This document shows, piece after piece, positions 1 to 12,300 of a stretch of DNA of 64,000 bases. Origin of the DNA: Setaria digitata (Eukaryota > Nematoda > Chromadorea > Rhabditida > Setariidae); the NCBI GenBank assembly GCA_003640385.1, contig RCAB01000050.1:124001-188000 (forward strand). Direction: 5' to 3'. The position numbers and the translations under genes were made by a program. The notes under the pieces are model-generated. The model did no database searches and was not told the DNA's origin. It worked only from the letters and a program-made list of their open reading frames with translations. Every line of letters starts with the position of its first letter. Position 1 is the stretch's first letter.

Positions 1-212
1 AATTAATGCTTCTAATTGCCAAACATCAGCAAAAATTAGAAATTGAATTAAAAGTGTTCTCTAAAAATTTGCATATTTTTTGCAAAAATTTTGTTCATTT
101 CAAATATAAAACATGAAATTCTTTGATAAGTTGTTCATTTTTATCATTTATATTCTAGCAAATTGATTTATTCGTTGACTATTTTGATTTAATTTTGTGC
201 AAATTTATCACG

Positions 213-2646
213 ATGACATCAAATCCGATGGATAATGTAATTCAATTAATTAATCAATATAAGGGCGAATTTGAATTTGGCATCAGCGAATTGATGAAGC
301 ATGCTGGTGCAATTATTAATTTTACCAGCAAAGTATTAAATTTCACTTTTTCTGAATTTTAAATTAAATTTAAAAATAAAATTTGTAAGAGGCAAACTGA
401 TAGAAGAATAAAAGAATATGTGAAAAGGGCAAAATAAAATGAAGAAAAAAAGACAGATTTTGGAATTGATATTTCAGTTTTATCATAGCAGTTTTTTATT
501 TAGATCAAATTTTCATTCACTTTTATCGAAAATTAAAAAAAAAAAAGTATTCCTCCATCAAGTTTGTGTTTATGAAAATTTTCCTTTAATATAAAATTTA
601 AAAAGGAAAATGGAACTTTTTCGCTTTTATTTAATTTTATTCAACTTTAACTTAAATTTACGTTTAAATTTTGTGAATTTTAGGGAAGCACATATCAGCA
701 ATTTAATATTTATCATCAAAAATTACTGAAACAGCGTGATGAAATGCTGATAAAGATACGCGATACGCATTCTGCACTACCTGACCTGGATACAATAAAA
801 CTTTTAAATGCCTTCACCTGGATGGCTATCATGCTACTAGGACTAAGTTTTGGTGCTATTCTTGGTGGCATCTTATTTCCACCTTTTCTCGAGTTTATCA
901 TAAGTGGTACCGATGCGGCCTTCTTAGCATATTTTGTCCTCCCACTTACAGTTTATTATTTTCTTCATCTACCGATGGAAATAATCATAAATAATGATTT
1001 ATTTCGACGACATTTATTATTCTTATTTGCTACACTTGAGGTTTTTTTTTCTTTTAATTATTACTGAATGAATTAAATTCCTTACTTATTATCAATTTGT
1101 TGTTATTATTCTCCTTATAATGATAATTATAATAAGACAGCAGTAATAGTAATAAAAATTGCGACCACGATTATATTATTTGTTCTGAATAATATTATTA
1201 TATCATTGTTTCTTTGTTAATATTATTATTTATGCCTTTGATATCTATTAATTTTACTGCTTATTACTCTTTTTTTAATATGATTAATGTTATTTTATCA
1301 GTCAAATACTTAGCAGAAATAGATTTTATCAAATAACTTCTGCTAAGTCATTGTCTTTCTTCAAATACATCTAGAATCTGTCTAATCATGCAGTTATTTT
1401 ATCTGCTGATACGAATTTTAAGGATACAGACTGATACGAATTTATAGGATGCAGAGACAATAGTTAAGAACACACAAAAAAAAAAAAATGATATCTGAAA
1501 ATTTCTTTTAATCAACAATACGAAATAAAATGATTATTGTTACAGTGTTATTACTGGCTATTCTTATTGCTATTGTTGCAGCAATTATTGCTGTTGTTTA
1601 CTTCGCATTCTGCCTGACTATTTCAGGGTCTCCTGACGGGATATATCTTCTCCAATAAGGATCTAATTAGTGCTCCACCAATTGCCGCTTTAACACCGAT
1701 AGCTATCGGATTAATTCCTCATTTTGGATCAACAGTAATTGGTAATGACCGTGTTAAACTGATATCTTTGACAATTGGTGGCGGATTCATTTTGCATTTA
1801 TTAGTGGGTACCATAATCAGCTTATCACTACCATATCTTTTACTTGCTGCTCTCTATGGATTTATCGGTTTTGCAACTTTGCAACTCTGTGTGAATAATA
1901 TTGGAAAAGATCCTGTTAGTCCTTGAATTATACAGTAATTTTTTGATATATTGTAATTAAATACAAATTTGTAATAGATTAATTGATAAAGGAATAACTC
2001 ACTTCACAACATTCATAACCAGTAAATTTGAACTTTTTGCTAGATGTATTCGATAAAATTATCATTTTTCTTTTCTTTCATAAATAAATCAAAAATACAA
2101 AGAAAGGATAAATCAAAAATACAAAGAATTCAAAGCGTCAAAAGTCTGATTATCAGCACAACATTTTTTACAATCACATACGAATATAAACATTAAAATG
2201 TCCAGAGATAAAATGAGTAAATTTTAATGTGCTTAAACAAATAAATTAAGAGGTCACAGTTCAAGGTCCACTCTTTTTTGCAAGGGTGTGAATTTTTTTC
2301 CCTGAACTTTTTGAAAATGAATTTTGACTTTTTGATCTTTTGTTGTTAAAACGATGTAAAAGTTATAAAATATAGCTGACTAGCATTTATATTTTCCTAA
2401 TAATTTTCTTTTGCTTCATGATTTTTCTTTCTTTTTTTGGTAAATTTAAAAATTATTTAAATCTCAAAAACTAAAACGAAATACTTTTAAATAAGGGTTT
2501 TTTTTTCTTTCCAGACACTTACACATATTTATCAGCTTTCATTTGTTTGTGCAGTGATATTCTCGCAAGCTCTTATCTATATCATTTTTGGTTTGGATGA
2601 AAGGGAATTAGCCGAAGCAACACGATCCTCGTTATCATTCCTATAA
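213..2646 (+). CDS. Seven-pass membrane protein, BI-1/TMBIM-like layout (divergent)
   Basis: Four exons join in phase 0: 213-332, 684-1040, 1627-1914, 2515-2646, giving 298 residues. The third intron uses donor GTTAGT at 1915; reading through it would hit a stop. Residues 1-80 are soluble, with a Lys/Gln-rich helix; after this come about seven hydrophobic segments, starting near residues 84-108 and 117-141, with a basic RRH just before the third. The order and spacing of the segments, the penultimate one (YGFIGFATLQLCVNN) and the last one ending in charged residues resemble Bax-inhibitor-1 family proteins, which are ER calcium-leak and cell-death regulators. The conserved acidic residue expected in the FDTQ-like motif is Ala here, so family membership is an inference from layout rather than signature residues. 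The ATG follows an AT-rich upstream region. The gene model is solid; the function is tentative. Confidence 0.72.
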
Positions 2647-4590
2647 TCATATCATGCATTCTATTTAGCTGGAACTGAGTTTTTCTTTTCTCTTTTTTTT
2701 TTCCTCTCAAAGAAAAAAAACTGAAATACTGATTGAATGAATATGATAATGGTAATTAAATAATTAACTGATTGATACAAAAAAAAAAAAAGTTTGCTTG
2801 TGTCATGCTGTATCAGCTTTCGCTAGGTTTAATAAATGACTATTGTTTGAAATGGAAAGGATAACTTTGAAACTTGGAATGCAATAAAAATTTTTAAAAT
2901 GAATTATGAATTAAAAATGAATTATGAAAATGAAAAGGAAAAAAAAAAAAAAAAAGATTTTTCAGACTTTTCACTCGTAACCATTGATTTTTTTTCCCCC
3001 TTTTTTAATTTTATGAATATTTCATTCAAATCAACAAATGAAACAACAAAGGAAAAAAAAACGAAAAAGAATTATAAGACAAAAGAATTATTCACAATAG
3101 TAAAATTATTGAAAATAAATTAATTTAACCGACACAAAACAAAAAAAAAAAAAAAAAAAACAACGTAAATCCGTATTTTTGCCGTTGAAAATAAACTTTG
3201 ACCTAGCATTTTTTCCTTTTTTTACACAAACAAAATTTCAAAAATTTCATGAAACAAATTATGACCGATGTCAATAGCTAGTCTGTTCGGAATTAAATTG
3301 TGCTATACGTGCGGAAGCAATTTAACAAAGTATTACCAATTTAATTTCTATCTAAATTTGTTGGGATTTTTTAACACTCACAAAAAGATTCACAGAGGTA
3401 TCGAAGAGAATGTTAAAAGTATCAAAAATAATATTTTGAAAATATTTCAATAAAAATTTCCACAGCAATAATGTTGTTTTAATGATCAATCGAGGTATTG
3501 GTGTTAGTTTAATTTCATTTCCTATGCATAATTAAAATCATTGTTTAATGATTGAAATTAACAAACAAATTTTAATAGACATAATTACAATACATACTGC
3601 AATTGGCATTGATAAACATTTATGAAATGAAAAATGATCAAACTAAACAATTTATCAAATCACAAGCTGTCATCGTAATTTTACAAAAATTAATGATAAT
3701 AAAATTATTCACAAATTATGGCATGATAAGTTTTCCTTCGAAAGTTTTTAATAATTCTATTGATCAAATAAAATTTTGATCAATATCTAACATTATTTAA
3801 AGTTTTAGGAATGAGATATCTAATGACGGCTGTTACAGTAATTAAATTACATTAAGCTGTAAAATCTTAATATTCTGCTAATTAATTTCTCATGAAATAT
3901 TTTGGGAATACAATAGTGTTAAGATCAAATCAACTTAACCATGGCCATCTATGATCGAAGTAATTGCCATTTCTGTTATGTTATTAGCTAACTCCCCTAA
4001 AACAATTAATTGTGGATTGAAACTAACTGAATCAATTGTCCGTGATTCAGATACTTTTGATAATTGTGCTAATTTTGATATTTTTCAGTTGCTACGGGAA
4101 AATGCCTTCCGCCTATAATTCAATAATCATCGTAATCACTGGTATTTCAATTGAAAATGAAAATATTTTTTTTTTTGAAACAGATAATAAATTAGCATAA
4201 ATTTATTTTATACAAAAGAATTTATGTCCATATTTATATAGAAGTCAAAAAAATTACTTCCACTCTTTTTATTTCACCATCTCAAAACGGTTGCAACTTT
4301 TCGTTATATCATACACTGATGCACATACTGAAAATATATTTTATTGGTAGGTTATCAGTTATTTGGTAAGTTACCAGTTATCAATTATTTCAGTAAATGA
4401 AACAGTGTTAAGCTAAGTTTCTCCTTCATTTCTTTTTCCGTCTAATATTCCACTTAGAAAATTTAATTAATAAATGTATTTCTTAATATTACCATCTTTT
4501 GTTATTTCAGCATCTCTTTCTTAATTTTAGTTTTTGCGAAAAAAAAAGTGTACAAAAAAAGCTAAAGAAAATTATATTTCTTTTTTTTTT
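2647..4590. other. Intergenic, low complexity
   Basis: AT-rich sequence with poly(A) runs near 2780, 2940 and 3140. Short open frames here lack splice context and composition typical of the neighbouring exons. No gene, RNA or repeat family is recognised. Confidence 0.6.
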
Positions 4591-4591
4591 T

Positions 4592-4599
4592 AATTTCAG
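4592..4599 (+). other. Candidate trans-splice acceptor before the 4671 gene
   Basis: A T-rich tract ending in aatttcag lies 71 bases upstream of the first ATG of the next gene. No in-frame ATG lies between. This is what a spliced-leader acceptor or a 5' UTR acceptor looks like in nematodes. The frame is open back to the acceptor, so an undetected upstream coding exon is not excluded. Confidence 0.45.
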
Positions 4600-4670
4600 T
4601 CTTATTTACTGCGGTACCACTGCAAATTACTGATTGTATATCAGTGCAAAAGTTTACAAAAGCAGTGCCA

Positions 4671-7376
4671 ATGAAAAAGGTAGCCATAAAGGAAAGGAAG
4701 AATACAACTGGACAAAGTGGAATCAAATTAGCCACAAATGATAGTAATGGTGAAACTGAAACTTTTGGTAATTATGCTGATGAGAAAATGGTACAAGATC
4801 GAGATGCTGGTAGCAAAGAGATGCCAAATATACCTGTGATTATTGTCCATGAACAACCGGATGCACCACAGGATACCGGAGAGGATGGCTATTTACCTGT
4901 TAGAGGTACCATTGCTTTTTCCTTTATTGGTATGGAATCTAAAAATAAGTGAAAATAGCACTGCATTAATTATTTGTTCATGAATAATGATTTATTATGA
5001 TTATAACATTATTCTATTAATTAGTTGTTGATGATAACAATTAAAGCAATTTACTGAATCGTTAAACATTCGCTCTTTAATTTACATTAACTGTCTTATT
5101 ATTAGTCGTTCTGAGTAAACTAATTTCAGAAAATGAAAACGTTGAAATATTTGTTTTTTTTTTCTTTTTTAAAAAGCTTTGATGAAATTTTCAAGAAATT
5201 TCTTTTCACTTATTGAGATCAAAATATTTGGGAAAATATATTAGCCTAATTGGCAATTATTCATATGCTGATTCAATAAATTGCTTCTTTGTTAAAGTAC
5301 AATCTAAATTCCTTTCAAATTAAAAATTCTTATTTTTATATTAGTTATAATTTTTAAAGGGATTTAAAAAATATATATATTCTATTTAATATTGCTTCCC
5401 GCAATCACTGAAAAACTTCAGTGGCTTTTTTTCTGTTCTAATCAGATAAATCATAATTAATTCTGCCTATCAGTAACAGATATACCACTGTGACGTCTTT
5501 TTTTTTTCTTTTTTTTTTTTTGCTAAATAAAATATAATTTCATTATCTAACTGGAGTCTAAAGTTCCATACAATCACTAATATATTCTTAGCAAATCATG
5601 CATGAACGAATTTAATTTAAATTAAATTCTCTCATTCCTAATTATGCTCATTAAATTTTAATTATCAAGCATACAAAAACAAAAGGTTCTTATCAGTGAG
5701 ATAATTGGTTTTTATTTTTATTTTTTTGTAAGATGAATGGTTGGATATATCAAATCGTATTGATAATCATCCATCCGCTGAGCAAGCTGCATACAATTTA
5801 GCCAGTAAAATGGTTACATATATATTTATATACTTTATCGAATTTTTTAAACAAAAATTTTTATTAAAAAATTTTAATAGATAATTTTGTTTTGGATTAA
5901 TTGAAAAACAAAACAATAAAGAGCAATTAAAATATCTGTGTGCCGTTTATAATGATAAGAAACGCATATCAAAATAAGTACTTTTTAAAATATGGGAAAA
6001 TTTTTGGGATCTAANATTTATCGAATTTTTTAAACAAAAATTTTTATTAAAAAATTTTAATAGATGAATTTTGTTTTGGATTAATTGAAAAACAAAACAA
6101 TAAAGAGCAATTAAAATATCTGTGTGCCGTTTATAATGATAAGAAACGCATATCAAAATAAGTACTTTTTAAAATATGGGAAAATTTTTGGGATCTAAAT
6201 GGAAACAAAAATTGAAAATTTAAAACTCGAGTATTAAATTTTGATGATATATTTGATTTAATATTTAATGTTTAGGCATATTTAATTCGTGGACGACAAA
6301 ATGATGAGAGTTGTAAAACATCTGTGGCTGCATGTGATGCATATACATCGATGTGGCCACAAATTGATGGCCTTTGTGAGTAAGTTATTGAAAAAAATGA
6401 TTTATTTCAAGCGGAAGAAAATTTAAATTTAAATTTTGGACTGAAATATTCCAGCTGAATGAGTGAAATATAGTAGAATTATATGTTGCATCACTAATTT
6501 GATCATATCATATCATCTTATCCTTTCGGTTGAAATGGATAATGTGATCAAATATTGTTGCTATCATTAAATACATTATTTGGTTAAGAAATTTTTCAAT
6601 TATTTGAAAATTTTTAGCCATTGATTATTATAAAGTTTTAACAAATTGCAATAAGTTTATGACAAATTTCAATCAAATTTGTCGTTTATTTAATCGCTCT
6701 ATCAGCAACCACAATGATAGCAAAAAGTTTTAATAATTTAATGGTCATTTATCTATCTATTTGTTAATTTATTAAATTTCAATTTCATCAACTTCTGATA
6801 ACATAGAGCGAAAATGCAAAAAAAAAAAAAAAAAAATTTGCGTGAAATTTTGAATTGAACAAAAAAAAAAAATTTTTTTTTCGATAATTTCAAAACAATG
6901 ATTGGAATTTCTCATTCATCCACAATTTCAGCTTATTTTTTGTCAAATGTTTGATTGATGTTGTGGGAATGATTTGTCGCAGTTATACGGAAAAGGATAT
7001 TTTCAAATATGCACAAGATTTATGCGATAATGTGTCCGATTTTTGCACACAAAATCGAGTAAGCATTAAGGCATTAATTTATTTTATGCGCAAATATTCA
7101 AAAAAAAAAAAACTTTTTTCAAGAAGGAAATTGAAAAATGAAAATAAGCTTGAAAAATCATCGATTCATATTATTTCATTTCATTTCTGTCAAGTATGAT
7201 TTTGAAATTACTTGAAAAATTTAATTTCTTATGTTTTTTTTTTTTAAGAAAAAAAAATTTAGGAAGCGACAATTGCATTTTGTTGGGATTATCTTTATCA
7301 TCGATATGGCGAAATTACAATGAATCCACAGCCTCCGAAAACAGGATTTAATAGATATATAGAAAGTCTTATTTAA
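4671..7376 (+). CDS. Unrecognised helical protein with disordered N-terminus
   Basis: Five exons join without frame conflict: 4671-4905, 5733-5812, 6276-6379, 6932-7058, 7263-7376, encoding 219 residues. Residues 1 to about 78 are polar and low in hydrophobics (Lys, Thr, Asp, Gly). Residues 79-219 form a compact, mostly helical region with seven cysteines and aromatic clusters (DAYTSMWPQIDGLC, ICRSYTEKDIFKYA, AFCWDYLYHRYGE). There is no signal peptide and no membrane segment. I do not recognise the family. It could be a nematode-restricted domain. The second intron contains a direct duplication around a single N (5834-6198) that is probably an assembly fault and does not touch the exons. Neighbours give no functional hint: the genes are about 2 kb apart on the upstream side and 1.5 kb on the downstream side. 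Confidence 0.75.
5834..6198. repeat. Direct duplicate of about 181 bp around a single N
   Basis: Copy 1 spans 5834-6014 and copy 2 spans 6017-6198, separated by the N at 6015. The copies differ by one inserted base. The pattern suggests two contig ends that overlapped and were joined by one N without merging. It lies in an intron of the 4671-7376 gene. Confidence 0.85.
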
Positions 7377-8888
7377 AATTCGAATTCCATCCACTTCAAA
7401 TAAATTGAAATGTCTGATTCTAAACTTTTGAAATTTGATATTTATATATTTACCTCTTCATAAGGAATGTTCATAATCATAGAAATATTATGTTCTTAAA
7501 GTTGTTAAGATGATTATATGAAAATTGACATAAATATTGCATTAAGCATTTTATTCTAAATCAAAATCTGCAAACTATAATAATTTTTTTATATGTTAAC
7601 AACATTTTTTAACGAAAACTGATTGACTTAATGGAAATTGAAATAAATGCGCGTTTCAAATTTCAATTGAATTTCCACTTTCAAATTAAGATCCTAAAAA
7701 ACTTAGTTGGCTATTTATTGCAATACTTCGTTGAAAAAAATTTCCTTCATAATTTTTTGCCCCCTTCTCCTCCTCCTTCAAATGATTTTTCAGATTTCCC
7801 TCTTAATTACAGCAATATTAAAAGTGGCATTTATTTATACGACAAACTCACACTTTCACCACTTTCAATTCCTATCTTATTTTCTTGTCTAAATAAGATT
7901 TGAGCTTCGATGTGTGTATCTAGTTAGTCCTATAACATATGATAATTCTCTTTTTGATGTATACCATTGCATTACTCATAATTAATCTTATCGTTTTTCA
8001 CTTACATTTTCGTCTTAAACAATGAAGAACTAAATTAGGATGAATTAAATAATGCCTAATGATACGAATTTAAAATATATATCGCACAAATTGCGAATTA
8101 ATAAATATATTTCTTTAAAAAATGAATTATGAAATCATTCCTACTGATAAATTCATTTATCTAATCACTGTTAGCTTCTGTTACTGTGAAATGAACATTG
8201 CAATATTATTATATTTTAATGAAATTATCACTCAGAAAATTACGAGAATCCAATCCAGTCCAATTGGCATAATTAGAAGAAACTTTTTCCCAGCAATATA
8301 CTGTGTATTTGAATATACGATATATTCCAAGTATAGTATGTTTAAAATTTGGTATGTTTTGATATTGATATTATCATTATACTTACTGTACACTAAAATT
8401 CTTTTTTCTAAATATTTATTGTTTAATAATTCATTAATGTATTTATTAATTACTATCATCTGCTTATGGTAAGAGTAATAATGTCAGTATTATCACTTAT
8501 AAAAGTAATAACATCAGTATTATCACTCATTGATAGTAATAATTCATTGATTATTTTGCACATGTACTGAGAATTGCAGATGAGATGGATGAGATGAGAC
8601 GGAAGAGTTTCGTAGCGGTTTGTAATTGTTCCGGTTTGGTCGGGATGAATTTCAGACAATAGACAGTGTGGCGTGCGGCTGTTGCGTTTGCGTGCTCTGC
8701 TAAAATTTTGTTCCGTTTTTGGTGATTTTCGGTTGCAGTACTGTTTTTTATTTTTGTTTTAAATTCTTATCAGAGAACTATTCTAAATGGATTTGAGGAG
8801 TGTGAGAACTGGGATACTGTAATAATTCACTATTGAATTAAGTTATTTGATAATTTATTTGATATTTTGAAAAAAAAAAAAAATATTT
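7377..8888. other. Intergenic, no gene recognised
   Basis: AT-rich until about 8550, then a less AT-rich block (8580-8760) directly ahead of the next gene that may hold its promoter or 5' UTR. Overlapping open frames exist on both strands near 8120-8470, but neither has a domain or splice context. A 24-base unit occurs twice at 8474-8497 and 8504-8527. Confidence 0.55.
8474..8527. repeat. Two tandem copies of a 24-base unit, period 30
   Basis: The unit begins agtaataa and ends tcagtattatcact. Copies at 8474-8497 and 8504-8527 differ at two positions. It lies 400 bases upstream of the RRM gene. No function is assigned. Confidence 0.7.
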
Positions 8889-8895
8889 ATTGCAG
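8889..8895 (+). other. Candidate trans-splice or 5' UTR acceptor of the RRM gene
   Basis: ttgcag ends at 8895. The frame of the first ATG (8932) has a TGA directly behind this acceptor, so 8932 is the first usable start and the acceptor must belong to a leader or 5' UTR exon. Confidence 0.5.
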
Positions 8896-8931
8896 ATTTG
8901 AAGAGCGTACATATTATTCCGAATTCTAGAA

Positions 8932-9332
8932 ATGATGGAGGTTCTGACAACATTCGGTGAGAAAAAGAAAAAATTAGATGTCAATTGTGTGATCGTTATC
9001 AGTACCTTACCGATAAAACTGCAGCATGTATCACGAGAACAGTTCAACGAAACGATATTTCACATGATCCGTTTGAAATTTGATCTTGAAAGTGGTGTTA
9101 TCGATCGTATCATTCGTTTTCCATGGATCGATTGTGGTCCGGATCAGGTTACTCATTTTTCCCTGGTCTGAAATAAAATGCGTGTGAAGAGATGAGTCAT
9201 TTAATCATTTAATTGCCTTAATTTCATAACTTTTGGGCTAAAATCTGAGTTCTTACTTTTTTGCACCAAAATATTTATAATTAAATAAAGGATATATATA
9301 TATATCATAATTCATATATATATATATCATAA

Positions 9333-9366
<34 letters not shown>

Positions 9367-12300
9367 TTATCTGTGGCATATCGTTTAGCGTTGTAGCGTT
9401 GGTACATATTAGTGAAAGATGCGTGAGTTTATAAAGCTGTATTGATGAATCTTGTATCAGTAATTAGCCAGCAGTATTATAGTTATCAGTGTGTCGACAT
9501 AGCGAACTGGGTTGATGAAACTTTTCTGACCAATCAGATATGATCTGATTAATAAGAATATGTTGATTTATACTGTTGCATTATCAACTTATGCAGTTCT
9601 CAGCAACTGTTGATGAACATTTTGCAGTAATTTTTAACTCTTCATAGAACTAATCGCTATCCTTATATTTGTCTGTTCGGTATGATCTCTTCCCACCTTT
9701 TCTTTTCCTTTGTGAAGTAAATCACTTAAATGGTTGGTTGCAAGATATGTGGCGGGATGTTTCACACTGAATCAAGATATTGCACCCTAGCAAGTCGTGA
9801 TCTTATTGCTTGTACAGTTTGTACTTATTCATTTATTTTCAAGTATATCTGCAGCTCGAAAGAAAACTCTCCTCCAATTCTAAAAATAAGCACATAAGTA
9901 GTGTCACAATAATTTACTTTATTTCATTTCTTTTATCCTGTGGTTATATATTACTCCTTATTTTTTGAATAGGGATTATTCATCGGTTGAGTCAAAGTTT
10001 CTTTCATTTTCCTAAAGAAATAACTGGATTGTGAAGTATTTCATACGGTAGCAAAGATGACTTGTTTGACATATTTTATTTTTACTTTTGCTAAAATGAT
10101 TTCATTTACCATTGGTTGAGGCAAATTTGCTATATGTTCATATCTTCTTTCCTTTTCCTACTTAATTTTTTTTTTCACTGGTTAAGAAAAAGTCTATTTT
10201 TATTTGCACGATACTTGAAGAATGACAGTATATGCGGTGTAGATGAAAAATGAAACATGGCTTGTGCAACGGCTTTTCCTCCCTTTCTGTATATAATTTT
10301 TTAATAATATCCAGTAATTAATTTGTTTGACTTACTCTATCGTTCAAGGCTCAACGCATAGTTCTTCATATGATGTAGTTAGAGCATGGATCGAATTTCT
10401 CAATTGTTCCTTCGATGGTGCATTTGTCAACATGTTCCGCTGATTTTTTTCGTAATTGGTTTTACGCTGCATCAACATTTCGAACATGATTGCTACATCC
10501 TATAGGCATATGAGAGACCCCTGTAATCCTTCGCGTGTACTGTTTCTTCCGGGTTGCCACTCCCACCTTAACCTAATCAATCACTTCAGGAGCTTGGTGT
10601 GAAGTGTTTGGTTTCATTCTGTTCACGAGTGCTTCGAGATCGTGTTATCTCGCAAAAAAATCGGCTTGACCCGCCGACAACAGTTGATTCAATCACTGAA
10701 CCTCCGAAAGAGTTGAGCGGTGAAGCAGAATTCGAAACGGTAGCAGCGCCGGCAAACCTTGAAATGGCTGGTGAAGGTAACAGTAATCTGGTTGATACTG
10801 TTGCTGTTGATGCCGATAACGGAGCCCAGAGTGGCGTAGGTACTGGTGTACCGATTATTCCAGTAGCTCCCGTGGCATCGGAGCAAGGTGATGTCGTTGT
10901 TGCACGTGATGACGACAATGCATCGCGACCGATAGTCGGCAAAGATACCAAAAACGGTTGGCCTCTTACTTTGCTTGCTGAAGTTAAGAAGCCATTAAGC
11001 AGTATCGTTCCTAGTATATCTTTGTCATTTCTGATCATTCTTAAGTTATCACGACATATTTTTGGAGTCAGGTGAGAGGATATTTCTACAGAGATTCATT
11101 CAAATGCACTTTTATGCCTCCTGCTATAGGAAGTATTCTCAGCCGTTGTGGTCACCATTACTTTTGTGCTTTGTAGGATCTGGAATGGAAGTGAAGTGAT
11201 AGACTTTTTTCCTTTCTTTTTTTTTTCTTTTCTTCTCAGAAAGTGAAAAATGCAGTACAGTTGAAGTGGGTATTCTTAGCTTAAAGCACCTGAAGGAATT
11301 CAAAATTGTTGCTAGGCCAGTAGGCCTGAAGACTTAAAATAAAGAAGAAACTGTTTTCCAATTAGATGAGCAATGATATCTTTGTTTTTGCTGATTCAAT
11401 GAAATCCTTCAATTTTTGATCAATAATCAGAACTGGAATCCCACAAAAAAAAAATTTAACTTCCCAGAATGAAAGCTGGATAAAATAACATTGGAAAAGT
11501 GCCCCTGAGTATATATGTATATATTTTTTTTTTTTGCAGAAAACAAAGAAGATGGTATTTTAAATGTCATTCAAGAAACAGATGCTGAAGTAGTTTTTGC
11601 TGTAGTGGAAAGTTTGAAGAATATAACGGTACGAAGTCTAGGTGAAGAAACTGGTCCAGATAAATTAACCAACAAAATGATTATGGCAGAGTATTACAAG
11701 ACACTACCAATTGACTGGGATGGCGCTCCGGAATTTCAATGGAGGCGTAAGTTCTTCATCACTTGTGGCATAATTGTAAGCAAATTCGTGTGGTCAGTCT
11801 TTCTTTTCACAATTGTGTAGTTTTTATAAATAAGCTGATGTAGTATTGATGATCGTGAAGAGAATTAAATAATTAACCTTCATAATTTATTTGTTAGACA
11901 GAGTAGGGAAAAGAGATCTATTGTGTGTAGTTCCCATCTTATCGTTATCTTTATTAGCTAGATAATTTTGTAGTGTGCAAGGATGAGTCAGACAGACGTG
12001 TGGTTATTTTCGAAAATGTGTTACCGGCAGATATACACAATCCTTGGTTTTACACTGCGCTTCTACGTTGTAAGAGAGTTATTATGGAATTTCCACTCTC
12101 AGCCGGGAAAATTGATGCAGATTTCAATCATTTATACGGGTAGGTTATTTTTTCACCATTTCGATCTTTAGCGATTTTGGACCTACTGTACTTTTTCTCA
12201 ATTTTTCTTGGGAAATCTGTTTCAGGCGCATTGAAGCATACTTTCAAAGTGATCATCCCATTGCGTACTGTGCTGTAAACAATCTTGTTCATATACGGAC

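Noticed and set aside
5834..6198. Biological tandem repeat
   Set aside because: The copies meet exactly at a single N, as at every other N in the window, so an assembly overlap is the simpler reading.
8122..8472. 116-codon plus-strand open frame, overlapped by a 75-codon minus-strand frame
   Set aside because: Very AT-rich, Ile/Tyr/Leu-heavy on both strands, no domain, no splice context; typical of chance frames in such sequence.
10586..11038. 150-codon minus-strand frame opposite exon 2 of the RRM gene
   Set aside because: It mirrors a true plus-strand exon whose phases agree with both neighbours.
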